This document shows, one piece after another, positions 43,755 to 53,900 of a stretch of DNA of 64,000 nt (position 1 is the stretch's first letter; every line of letters starts with the position of its first letter). Origin of the DNA: Chitinophagales bacterium (GTDB lineage: Bacteria; Bacteroidota; Bacteroidia; Chitinophagales; JADIYW01); the NCBI GenBank assembly GCA_023957245.1, contig JAMLHJ010000007.1:62001-126000 (forward strand), written 5' to 3'. The notes beneath the pieces are model-generated. The model searched no databases. It saw only the letters and a program-made list of their open reading frames with translations, and was not told the DNA's origin. A program made the translations under genes and the position numbers.

Positions 43755-45263
43755 TTATATTTTTCTAATGGAATTAAACGCTTTTCCCAAATTGCTGATA
43801 ATATCTGATGCAATTAGAGATTCTTTAGATTCATTTTCTAAAGCAAAATTACCTGCTAATCCATGAATATACACTCCTAAAATAGCTGCATGAATAGATG
43901 AATACCCTTGAGATAATAGTGAACAGATAATTCCAGTCAGTACATCTCCCGAACCAGCTGTCGCCATACCACTATTGCCTGTGGAGTTGAAATATATATT
44001 TCCTTCTGGGTCGCTGATAGAAGTGTGTGCTCCTTTTAATACGACAACTATATGATTTTTGATAGAAAAATTTCTTTGCAATTCTAATCTTTCAAAATCA
44101 TTATCCCATTGCCCTACCAATCTTTCAAACTCTTTGGGATGAGGTGTTATAATACTATTGACTGGAATGAGTCTAATCATTGTCGGGTCAATACTGAGTA
44201 GATTTATTGCATCTGCATCTATTACCATTGCTTTGGAAGTATTGAGTAATAATTGCCTAAAAACTGCTTGAGTAGTAGGAGAGGTGCCTATTCCTGGACC
44301 TACACCGATTGTTTTATTTTGAATATTTGGTAACTCTGACCATTGCTCGCCATGTCTATCTATGCTACACATTGCTTCTGGAAAAGAAGTTTGAATAATA
44401 GATAGATAATTTGAAGGTACGTGAACGCTTAATAATCCAGCACCTGATTTTAAAGCAGCTTTTGAACTTAATAGAGCTGCTCCAATTTTCCCTTTCGAAC
44501 CTGCAATAATGCAACAATGTCCATAAGTACCTTTATGTGTAAATTTTTCTCTAGGCAAATAGATTTCTTGGATATTTCTCTTCTGTATATAGAAAAATTG
44601 CCCGTCAGTATTTTCTGTAAAATCTGCAGCCAATCTAATATCTAAAACCTTAAAACTTTGGGCATAAGAAGCGTTTTCTGGTAACAAAAATGCCAATTTT
44701 GGCGCATGAAAGGTATATATTCGATGTGCTTTAAAAATGATGTTTTCAGAAGGATTATGACTATCTGCAAATAGACCTGTAGGAATATCAATGGCTATTC
44801 TAGTGCTTAAATGTATTTGATTGAGATATTGAACTACATTTTTAATTATTCCATCCAATGGCTTATTTAATCCAGTTCCTAAAATAGCATCAATGATAAT
44901 ATCGGCAGGTTGTATTTGGGATATTTGGTCAATATTTTTCAACTGAATACACTCAATTTCATCAATGTTTTGTACTTTCTTAAGATTGATGAGATAATCT
45001 TCAGATGGTCGCCCATCTAATAAATATACTTTCACTTGATGCCCATAATGGTGTATCATTCTAGCGATTGCCAATCCATCGCCGCCATTATTGCCAGTGC
45101 CGCAAAATATATGCTTGACTCTTTGTGTAGATTGAAATTCGTTGAGCAATATTTCTACTACTTTTAATGACGCTCTTTCCATCAATTGAATAGATGGTAT
45201 AGGTTCATTTTGAATAGTATATTGGTCTGCTTCTCTAATTTGGGGTGCAGTAAGGATTTTCAT
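43755..45263 (-). CDS. nnr: Bifunctional NAD(P)H-hydrate epimerase / ADP-dependent dehydratase
   Basis: The ATG at 45263 gives 502 residues. The N-terminal YjeF_N epimerase domain (about 1-215) has GTGNNGGDGLAIARMI. The C-terminal YjeF_C dehydratase (about 230-500) shows the ribokinase-like end TAGSGDVLTGIICSLLSQG. The two activities repair hydrated NADH and NADPH. A frame extension of 25 codons upstream has no family match and is rejected. The sirtuin starts 2 bases after its stop, making this the first gene of the nnr-sirtuin-NUDIX-cdd run. Confidence 0.93.
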   Translation of the reverse strand: MKILTAPQIREADQYTIQNEPIPSIQLMERASLKVVEILLNEFQSTQRVKHIFCGTGNNGGDGLAIARMIHHYGHQVKVYLLDGRPSEDYLINLKKVQNIDEIECIQLKNIDQISQIQPADIIIDAILGTGLNKPLDGIIKNVVQYLNQIHLSTRIAIDIPTGLFADSHNPSENIIFKAHRIYTFHAPKLAFLLPENASYAQSFKVLDIRLAADFTENTDGQFFYIQKRNIQEIYLPREKFTHKGTYGHCCIIAGSKGKIGAALLSSKAALKSGAGLLSVHVPSNYLSIIQTSFPEAMCSIDRHGEQWSELPNIQNKTIGVGPGIGTSPTTQAVFRQLLLNTSKAMVIDADAINLLSIDPTMIRLIPVNSIITPHPKEFERLVGQWDNDFERLELQRNFSIKNHIVVVLKGAHTSISDPEGNIYFNSTGNSGMATAGSGDVLTGIICSLLSQGYSSIHAAILGVYIHGLAGNFALENESKESLIASDIISNLGKAFNSIRKI

Positions 45264-45454
45264 TAGGATAAATATAATTGATAAAATTAATTTTCTTGAT
45301 ATAGTATTGAACTTATTAAAAGTGTAGTTAAGATTCAACTATACTTGGTTTTGTGTATTTTATAAGAAATTATCCCCTTTTTATCTAAATCACTTTTAAG
45401 AGATATTATTGTTTCTTAATTTCGTAAATTCGTAGCTAGTGGTGGAGAATTTGC

Positions 45455-45462
45455 AAAGGAGG
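45455..45462 (+). promoter_or_regulatory. Strong Shine-Dalgarno-like sequence before the first PKD gene
   Basis: AAAGGAGG stands 13 bases before the ATG at 45476. It is a strong match to the anti-SD sequence, unusual for Bacteroidota, where most starts here have none; the spacing is longer than optimal. Confidence 0.45.
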
Positions 45463-45475
45463 CATTAATTTTATT

Positions 45476-48400
45476 ATGAAAGAATGCCTGTTAAATAGAA
45501 ATTTTAAAATTCAACTTTTCTTATTGTTGATAATAAATGTGTTTTCTATTAATTTATCTTATTCTCAAATTAAACCAAGTTTTACTGTTTCTAAATATGC
45601 TGGTTGCGTTCCTCTTGTAGTCGAGTTTGAAAACACAACTCCAATAGATTTAAGTACAGTTGAAGTAAATTGGGATTTTGGAAACGGCAACCAATCGGTC
45701 GAAAAGGAAATTACTCAAGCAGTATATAATACTTCTGGAACTTTTAATATTGTCTTGAAGATTAAAGTGAATGGTATTGAATATACAAGTTCTCAATCAA
45801 TAGAAGTTTATGGCAATCCTAAAGCAGATTTTTCTGCAGATATACAATCTGGCTGTATTCCTCTTAATGTTCGGTTTTCAGACTTGTCGGTCCCCGCTCA
45901 AAATCCAATAGTGAGTTGGGTATGGAATTTTGGTAATGGAACAGGTAGTACAAAGCAAAATCCACTAAACACATACTTGTCAGAAGCTAAAAATAATGTC
46001 ACGCTCGTTGTGATAGACAATAAAGGATGTAAAGATTTTATTGTTAAAAATGATTTTGTTGCAGCTACTGAAAAACCGACTATTGATTTTACTTATTCAG
46101 ATACAATCACTTGTAAACTTCCTCTAAATGTAACATTTAATGGTATTGTTACAAGTTCTTATCCTACTAAAGTACAATGGGATTTTGGTAATGGTTCAAC
46201 ATCTGATTTAATTAAAGCAACTACAAAATATACAGAAAGTAAAACTTACACAGTAAAATTAGTTGCTGAGAATATTTATAAGTGTAAAAATGAACTAGTA
46301 AAAGAGATTTCAATTCTGGAAGAACCATTTTTACCTCAAATTATTTCTAATAACAATAAAGGTTGTGCTCCATTCAAATATTCATATAAAGCGACCTCAA
46401 ATATTGCTATAGCATCATACAAATGGGAAATTGGTTCTACTGTGAGAACTGATTCTTTAGGTGATACTACCTTTGTTAATCCTGGAACATATTATATTAA
46501 ATTCACTGCAAAAGATAATTCAAATTGTAGTAAAATTATTAGAGATACTATCGTTGTATATCCTGAGTTTGTAGCTGATTTCAGATTGGATAAAGACTCT
46601 GTTTGTTCTCCTCCGTTAAATGTAAATATTAAAAGTCTTTCACCTACTGCCACATCTCATTTGTGGTCATTTTCGGGAGGAATTCCTAGTAGTACTGACG
46701 CCAATCCATCCTTTGTAATTAATAATGTAGGTTCGTATAATATCCGATATATAGCCTCTAATGATTTTGGTTGTAGAGATACAATAATGAAGCTGGGTGC
46801 AATTTATATTGGAAATCCACTTTTGGAGATTTTAGCAACAAAGGATAAAGGTTGTATTCCTTTTGATACGGATTTAAGTATAATGCAAACAGGTCCTGGA
46901 AAGATTAAAAATATTTCTTGGGATTTGACGGAAGGAAATACTTATCAAGGTTTAAATCCTCCTAATATTAAAGTGCAAAAAGAAGGAGTTTTTAATATAA
47001 AAGCCACTGTTGAATTTGAAGATAATTGTCCAAGTCAAGAAGTGTTTAAAGAAATTGCAGGAGGGACATTAAAACCTTTTAACGCTAAAATCCAGCCTAC
47101 TACTTTATGTGTCAGAGAAGGATTAAGTACAAAGATTACCAATCCAGATGCTAACACTACATATAAATGGTATTTTGGAGATGGCGGTATGCGAGAAGGG
47201 ATAAATCCTTCTTATGAATATTCAGATCCTGGAAAATTTGAAGTATATGTTGTTGCTGAGAAAAATGGTTGTAAAGATTCAATTTTTATACAGACGATAA
47301 ATATTTTAAATCCTGCTGCAATGTTTACTGTGACGAAAGCATGTAATACAAGCGGGTTTATATTTAAAAACACATCAGTAGGTCAAGATTTTTCTCGTTG
47401 GGATTTTGGAGATGGGAATACATTGGTATCCAATGACAAGAGTATCCAATATGTTTTTCAGGATACTGGTACATTTCAAGTGAAATTATATGTAGAAAAT
47501 TCCTCTACAAAGTGTAAAGATTCTATCATTAAAGAAGTTATTAATATAGATGAACGAGCGTCATTGGGTCTAGTACCACAGAAAGGATGTATGCCATATA
47601 CAGCTGAATTTAATGTAGGTTCTACTGATTATAAAGCAGTGAAATGGGATTTCAATGGAACAGAAATTGTAGGTAGGACTGGTAAATATACTTATACTAC
47701 TCCTGGTGTTTATGATGTGACTGTATATTTGACAAAGTTGAATGGATGTGTTGAGGCATTCAAATTTCCTAAACTTGTCACTGTAATTGATTATCAAGCA
47801 GATTTTGAATTTAGCCCTATAGGTGGATGTGCACCTTTGGAAGTGACATTCTATGATAAGACTCAATCTGACTATTCAAAAATTGTAAAGCGAGAGTGGC
47901 TCTTAGGTGCTTTAGGGTATTCTAGTCAGAAACAACCAACTGTACTTTTTACTGTTAATAAAGAAGATACTATTCGATTAATAACAACTGATAATTATGG
48001 ATGTAAAGATACAGTTGAAAAAGTTTTACCAGTAATAGTTCCAAAGACCAATTTTACTTCTGATTATCGGAGTGTTTGTACAGATGTTGATTTTGTATTT
48101 CGTGACACATCTATTGGCGTAGGACTTCAGTATTCATGGACATTTGGAGATGGAACTAGTTCTAATGAAAAGAATCCCATAAAATCTTTTGCTAAAGAAG
48201 GAGAGTATGATGTGAGTCTGCTTATTACTGATGCCAATAATTGCCAAGATTCTATTTCTATCAAAAAGTATGTCAAAGTTGAAAATTTTGTTTACGATTT
48301 TGATGCTTATCCAAGATTTAAAACCTGCCCAGAGCTATCTTCTAATTTTCAAATTATTCCTTCAAATATTTTATATAAAAAAGCACATTGGGATTTTGGT

Positions 48401-50053
48401 GATGGCAATCAGAGCTTGGACTCCAATCGATTTCCTGTGAATATTTATTCTAAATCTGGAATTTTTGATGTTAGATTGATAGTAGAAGATTTTAGAGGAT
48501 GTAAGGATACTGTTGTAAAAGAGGATTTTGTAACAGTTAAAGGCCCTCGTGGCAAAATGAGTTTTAGTCCTACTGCTGGATGCTTACCTTTGGAAGTTAA
48601 TTTTCAGGCTGAGTTTCAGGATTCAAAATATAACTTTTGGGATTATGGAACAGGTGTGGGTTGGTTGGATAATACCTTGCAGACGACAACAAAATATGTA
48701 TATACAGAACCTGGTATTGCTATTCCAAGCTTGGTTTTAGATGATGGTTATGGTTGTGTGATTCATTTATTTTCTGATACCATTGTCGTTTCAGGTGTTA
48801 AAGTGAAATTGGCTGCTTCAGAATCTGGCGTTTGTTCAGGAGCAGAAGTATTATTTGAAGATATTTCTGAGGAAAATATTTATTCTCCAATTATTAATAG
48901 GACATGGGAGTTTAGTAATGGAGTTACAGTCAATAATGAGAAAAATACTTTGCAAAATTTCAAAGTGGACTCTACTCAAATTATCTTTTCAAAATTGACT
49001 ATTGAAACTGAAAATGGTTGTATTCATTCAGATAGTATCCCTTTAAAAGTTTATGCTTATCCGCAAATGCAGACTGTGGAAGATAGGGTGATTTGTAAAG
49101 GAGACGGTGTTGTTTTATGGACTCAAGGAAGCGATTATTATGACTGGGAGCCTAAAAGAGTAATTTCTCAACCTTATATTTCCAATCCTAAAGTATCACC
49201 TATAGAAGATACTTGGTTTTATGTAACAGGTTATGATACTATAATGTGTCCAGTGTACGATACGGTATTTGTTAAGGTCATAAATAGTTTTGAGGCGGAT
49301 GCATATCCTGACACTGTAGTATGTTATGGAGATTCAGTTCATTTGAAAACGATGGTTTCAGATATTCATTCAGGGGCATATAAGTATTCTTGGAGTTTAA
49401 ATCAAGAAGTTGTCAGCGATAGTAGTTATTTGGATTTACTTCCAGAGGAGGAAGGCACTTATATTGTTCATATTTCCAATGGTTCTTGTAAGGAATATTA
49501 TTTGCCAGTTTATGTGGGAGTATCTCATGTTCCAGAACTTGAAGCATATAAAGACACCACAATTTCAAGTGGTCAATCAGTAGTATTGAATGCTGTAACA
49601 AATCAGAATGTCAACTTGAGTTGGTCGCCAAATATAGACATTTCATGTATTGATTGTTTTTCTCCAATTGTTTCTCCTAAGGTTTCAACAGAATATTCAG
49701 TCGTAGCTAAGAATGAATTTGGATGCCAAAATGAAGCTCGTGTGATGATAGAAGTTTTAGATTATTGCTCAAATACTCAATTGAAAATCCCTAATGTGTT
49801 CACTCCTAATCACGATGGATTAAATGATGTTTTTAAATTGCAGTTTGACAAAGATTTATTGATGTTCAAACAAATGAGAATTTATAATAGGCATGGAGAA
49901 TTGGTGTTTGAAACGAAAGACCCTAGTGTGTTTTGGGATGGTTCATATAGTGGGACACCTGTCAATCCTGGAGTTTTTGTATATTATTTAGATTTGGACT
50001 GCTATAATGGAAAGAGAACTTTGATAAAGGGTAATCTTACTGTGTTAAGATAA
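45476..50053 (+). CDS. Giant PKD-repeat surface protein with T9SS type B C-terminal domain (paralog 1)
   Basis: The 1525-residue protein begins with a signal peptide (about 1-31). About 14 PKD-like repeats follow, each with a WDFGNG/WDFGDG-type turn. Many repeats open with GC-P-L and close with GC-D, suggesting a disulfide in each. Three further beta modules precede the C-terminal sorting domain (about 1440-1525: NVFTPNHDGLNDVFKL, ending GNLTVLR). This 'gliding motility-associated' C-terminal domain directs export by T9SS and surface attachment, usually with a PorP/SprF partner. The role could be adhesion or motility; the ligand is unknown. It is colinear with the protein at 50922-55484. Confidence 0.92.
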   Translation: MKECLLNRNFKIQLFLLLIINVFSINLSYSQIKPSFTVSKYAGCVPLVVEFENTTPIDLSTVEVNWDFGNGNQSVEKEITQAVYNTSGTFNIVLKIKVNGIEYTSSQSIEVYGNPKADFSADIQSGCIPLNVRFSDLSVPAQNPIVSWVWNFGNGTGSTKQNPLNTYLSEAKNNVTLVVIDNKGCKDFIVKNDFVAATEKPTIDFTYSDTITCKLPLNVTFNGIVTSSYPTKVQWDFGNGSTSDLIKATTKYTESKTYTVKLVAENIYKCKNELVKEISILEEPFLPQIISNNNKGCAPFKYSYKATSNIAIASYKWEIGSTVRTDSLGDTTFVNPGTYYIKFTAKDNSNCSKIIRDTIVVYPEFVADFRLDKDSVCSPPLNVNIKSLSPTATSHLWSFSGGIPSSTDANPSFVINNVGSYNIRYIASNDFGCRDTIMKLGAIYIGNPLLEILATKDKGCIPFDTDLSIMQTGPGKIKNISWDLTEGNTYQGLNPPNIKVQKEGVFNIKATVEFEDNCPSQEVFKEIAGGTLKPFNAKIQPTTLCVREGLSTKITNPDANTTYKWYFGDGGMREGINPSYEYSDPGKFEVYVVAEKNGCKDSIFIQTINILNPAAMFTVTKACNTSGFIFKNTSVGQDFSRWDFGDGNTLVSNDKSIQYVFQDTGTFQVKLYVENSSTKCKDSIIKEVINIDERASLGLVPQKGCMPYTAEFNVGSTDYKAVKWDFNGTEIVGRTGKYTYTTPGVYDVTVYLTKLNGCVEAFKFPKLVTVIDYQADFEFSPIGGCAPLEVTFYDKTQSDYSKIVKREWLLGALGYSSQKQPTVLFTVNKEDTIRLITTDNYGCKDTVEKVLPVIVPKTNFTSDYRSVCTDVDFVFRDTSIGVGLQYSWTFGDGTSSNEKNPIKSFAKEGEYDVSLLITDANNCQDSISIKKYVKVENFVYDFDAYPRFKTCPELSSNFQIIPSNILYKKAHWDFGDGNQSLDSNRFPVNIYSKSGIFDVRLIVEDFRGCKDTVVKEDFVTVKGPRGKMSFSPTAGCLPLEVNFQAEFQDSKYNFWDYGTGVGWLDNTLQTTTKYVYTEPGIAIPSLVLDDGYGCVIHLFSDTIVVSGVKVKLAASESGVCSGAEVLFEDISEENIYSPIINRTWEFSNGVTVNNEKNTLQNFKVDSTQIIFSKLTIETENGCIHSDSIPLKVYAYPQMQTVEDRVICKGDGVVLWTQGSDYYDWEPKRVISQPYISNPKVSPIEDTWFYVTGYDTIMCPVYDTVFVKVINSFEADAYPDTVVCYGDSVHLKTMVSDIHSGAYKYSWSLNQEVVSDSSYLDLLPEEEGTYIVHISNGSCKEYYLPVYVGVSHVPELEAYKDTTISSGQSVVLNAVTNQNVNLSWSPNIDISCIDCFSPIVSPKVSTEYSVVAKNEFGCQNEARVMIEVLDYCSNTQLKIPNVFTPNHDGLNDVFKLQFDKDLLMFKQMRIYNRHGELVFETKDPSVFWDGSYSGTPVNPGVFVYYLDLDCYNGKRTLIKGNLTVLR

Positions 50054-50836
50054 TTATTCGAGCATTCTTTTGATCAATTTCAATTGATGAGAATATTGAT
50101 TTTCTCTATTTCCTTCTTGAACTAAAATTCCTTTCTCGTCTAAAATATCTATTTTGACATATTTACTTGCATGAATCACTTTTACTTGTTTTTTGCTAGT
50201 GGAATAAATAATGCCAACATGTGTGATTTTTTCACTTCCTTGTGTAAAAAAAACTAAATCGCCTTTTTGAACATCTTGCCAATGAATTTGCTGACCCTTC
50301 TCGGCTTGTTGATATGCATCTCTAGGCAATTGAATACCATTGACTTGAAAAACAAGTTGAGTAAGCCCTGAACAGTCAATTCCAAATTGAGTCTTTCCCC
50401 CCCAATGGTAGGGCGTTCCTAAAAACTTTTTAGCGGTAGAGATAATATTATTGGTAAAATTTTGCTTAGAAAATGAGATGGTTTTAATTTGTTTATTAAA
50501 ATGAAATTGGGATAAAAATTCATCTTGAATGTTATTATCCCAAACTCTTGCACCTATTAAGATTTTTGTTGTTTTATTGTTAAATTTCACGGAGGAAAGT
50601 AGTGATATATTGTATCTAAAATGTTTATCATTAATATTTTGAATCGCATTCCATTGGCCATTTTGTATCCATCCAATATAACCGTCTTGTGCTAATTGTA
50701 TTCTAGACCAATCATTTGTATATTCTAAAATTTTGAAAGTTTCACCAAAAAGAGCTTCTGTAATTTGTTCAGATTGATGACTGTCCTCTGCTCTTATTGC
50801 TACATTACTTAATGTAACTATCCCAAATTGGTACAT
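50054..50836 (-). CDS. NlpC/P60 (C40) peptidase with N-terminal SH3 domain
   Basis: The 260-residue protein has an SH3-like N-terminal part (about 1-75, SEQITEALFGETFKILE and WSRIQLAQDGYIGWIQ) and a C-terminal NlpC/P60 domain. The catalytic Cys is in FGIDCSGLTQLVF; the His is in ITHVGIIYS, and a His follows in VIHAS. It probably cuts peptidoglycan peptides between D-Glu and DAP. No signal peptide is visible, as in many Bacteroidota members of the family. The stop abuts the first PKD gene stop with no bases between; it stands inverted between two paralogs. Confidence 0.9.
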   Translation of the reverse strand: MYQFGIVTLSNVAIRAEDSHQSEQITEALFGETFKILEYTNDWSRIQLAQDGYIGWIQNGQWNAIQNINDKHFRYNISLLSSVKFNNKTTKILIGARVWDNNIQDEFLSQFHFNKQIKTISFSKQNFTNNIISTAKKFLGTPYHWGGKTQFGIDCSGLTQLVFQVNGIQLPRDAYQQAEKGQQIHWQDVQKGDLVFFTQGSEKITHVGIIYSTSKKQVKVIHASKYVKIDILDEKGILVQEGNRENQYSHQLKLIKRMLE

Positions 50837-50921
50837 TTTTTGTAATTTTGCATGAATATATCATTTTTTGTAATTGGTTATTTGTGTGTAAAGTAAATTT
50901 TTAAGTATATTTTTTGAGGTT

Positions 50922-53900
50922 GTGTTTAAACTATTGAATATTGATTATTTTAAATATTATTATTTGAAGAAAATAATAATTGGGATTGTTTTTGCCTTTT
51001 CTATTAATACTGTATTAGCGGTAGATGTTAATTTGAGTTCTACTAGTGGTTGTACTCCTTATCGAGTAGGAGCTAATGTAGTAGGCATAGTTCCAGATAG
51101 TGTTTTATGGGACTTTGGTAATGGTACTACTGCCAAAGGGCTTACTGTATTTAATATTTATAATGAATCAGGTACTTTTACTATCAAAACTAGGATTTTT
51201 AAGAATGGTGTTGAGACAATAATAACTAAGTCTGTTACTGCTAATAAATCGCCAATTGCAGATTTTGAATTTAATCCAAATATAGGATGCCCTCCATTGG
51301 ATGTTCACTTTAAAGATAAAAGCACTGTCGGCTCTTCGCCAATAAAAGAATGGACTTGGGATTTTGGAAATGGTAAATCTGTGAAAGGAACAGATAAGAC
51401 TCCTTCAATTACTTATATCAATCCAAGCGTAAGAGATATTACTTTGGTAGTTGAAGATCAAAATGGTTGTAAGAATACTAAGGTTTATCCTAAGGCTATT
51501 ACTGTATTGCCAAAACCTACAGTAGATTTTGTAATTAACAATGCCAACAGCTGTGCTTTACCAGTATTAACAACAACTTCAAACAAAACAACATCATCCC
51601 TTCCGGTAACTTATGTATGGGATTTTGGTGATGGTGGAACAAGTACAGATATTGAACCTACACATCAATATACTAAGGCTGGAAATTTTCCAGTCTCTCT
51701 TATTGCTACTGATGAAAATGGATGTAAAGACCAAAAAACAGTAAATAATTTAATAGTTGATGAGAATTTTACTGTTGATATTAAATTTTCAGACACTGTT
51801 GGTTGCGGTAGTTTGACTACTCACTTTGAACCAGTTATTAGTTCTTTGTATAGAAGTATTAAATGGACTTTTGATCCTGCTTTGAGTGTATATATGGAAA
51901 CTCAAACGATTCAGGGAAATACTCCAGGGATATATAAAGTGAAAATTGAAGCAGTTTCACAATTTGGTTGCGTTGCTTCTCAAGAAAGAACTTTATATAT
52001 TGATAATGTGCCACAAGTTGATTTTGTTGCTAGCCCTTTGTTGGGTTGTAATGTTCCTCAGACTGTGAAATTTACAAACCAATCAACAGATGCAGATAAT
52101 TACAAATGGAGTTTTGGGAATGGTGGAAGTTCAACAGACGTTCATCCTTCAACGACATATACTAGATTAGGAGATTATTTTGTAAGGTTAACTGCTTATA
52201 GTACGCATGGATGTTCTAATGAAATTGTTAAATCCAAGTATGTTTCCATTGCTCAACCTATTGCAGTTATTGAAACTTCAAACGATGGTGGTTGTATTCC
52301 ATTTAATACGACTTTTAAAGTGAATTGTACTAATGGCTTTACTGTGTCAAATGTGAAATGGGATTTTGGTAATGGAAATACTTTTAATGGAATTAGTCCT
52401 CCTTCTCAAACCTATAATTCAGAAGGAACTTATACTGTTAAAGCTATTGTTAGTTTTAAAGAAGGATGTAGTGGTATTGCATTGAGTCATAATATTAAAG
52501 TAGGTTCAAACACTAACTATACAGCTTCAATTTCTTCTACCTCTATTTGTCCGATTACGCCATTAACAGGACAGGTCAATCCTATTATTGGAGCTACGTA
52601 TGAATGGCGCATTGGCACAGATACCATTTTCAAATCTCGAACTTTTTCTTATAAGTTTCTAAAGTCAGGATCATATCCTATTTCTGTAAAAGTGATAGTG
52701 AATGGATGTTCATCAGTAAAGAGTTTAGGTGTTGTGACAGTGAAAGAGACTGCTGCAGATTATTCTGTTATAAGCAACTGCGGAGGTGGAATAGTTAATT
52801 TCAGAAATAATAATTATCAAGGTGTTACTTCTACATGGGATTTTGGAGACGGTACTATTGTTCAAAGCAATGAAGGAAATATATCTCATAAGTTTAAAAA
52901 TTTTGGAACTTATCAAGTGAAATTGTCTGTTTCCAATGCTCAAATTAGTTGTAGTGATGTGATTGTGAAAGAAATAGTAGTTTCCAAAACGCATACTGAT
53001 GGATTTACTTTACCAAAAGCAAAAGGTTGTTCTCCTCTACTTGTTGAATATCTGGCTCCCGCTGGAGCTAATGGTAATTATTGGTATTTTGGAGATACAT
53101 TATTAACAGGGCCTAAGTTTAATTATTCATTTGATAAGTCTGGTGCTTATGACTTGACTTTAGTTTCAGTAAAAGAAAATTGTAGAGACACTTTAAATTT
53201 TAAAAATCTTATTCAAGCTATCAAACCTGATGCTGGATTTGAATTTGACCCAATAGGTGGTTGTGCACCTATCACTGTGAATTTTAAAGATACTTCTTCT
53301 TCTGTTATTTCTAATATCACTAAGTATCAATGGGATATTGGTGGCTTTGCACAAAAAACAGTCAAAGAGTTTTCCTATGATTTCTCTGTTACTGCAATAG
53401 TTCCTATTACCTTGATGGTTGAAGATAATTTTGGTTGTAAAGACACTGTAAAAAATAATGTTGTCGTTGCTTATCCATTTGCAGATTTTTATATTCCAGT
53501 AGAGTCTTTTTGTACTGGCAATGCCTTCAAACCAGTCAATTTATCTTCTGGTGTTGGGCTAGAATATTTTTGGGATTTTGGTGATGGTTCTCCAATTTCT
53601 AAAGATAGTATTCCTAGTCATTACTATCAGAAAGAAGGTGTATATGACATGTCTTTAATAATTATTGATGCTAATAAATGTGCAGATTCAGTGTTTATAA
53701 AGAATGCAATTACTATTAGTGATATTAAATATGATTTTGATGGTTTCCCTACAACAAAAATTTGTCCTGAATTATTGACTAATTTTGAAATTGTTCCTTC
53801 AAATATAACGTATAGAAATACAATTTGGGATTTTGGAAATGGCAATATAAGTAATGATACAGCTAGATTCCCTACAAATCTTTATACTCAAGCTGGAATT

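Noticed and set aside
45264-45338. 25-codon extension of nnr
   Set aside because: Hydrophobic and unlike the family; the Met at 45263 begins the YjeF_N domain.
47570-47866. Antisense frames inside the PKD genes (also 52725-52994, 53627-53845, 54814-55029)
   Set aside because: They are shadows of repeated coding sequence on the plus strand.
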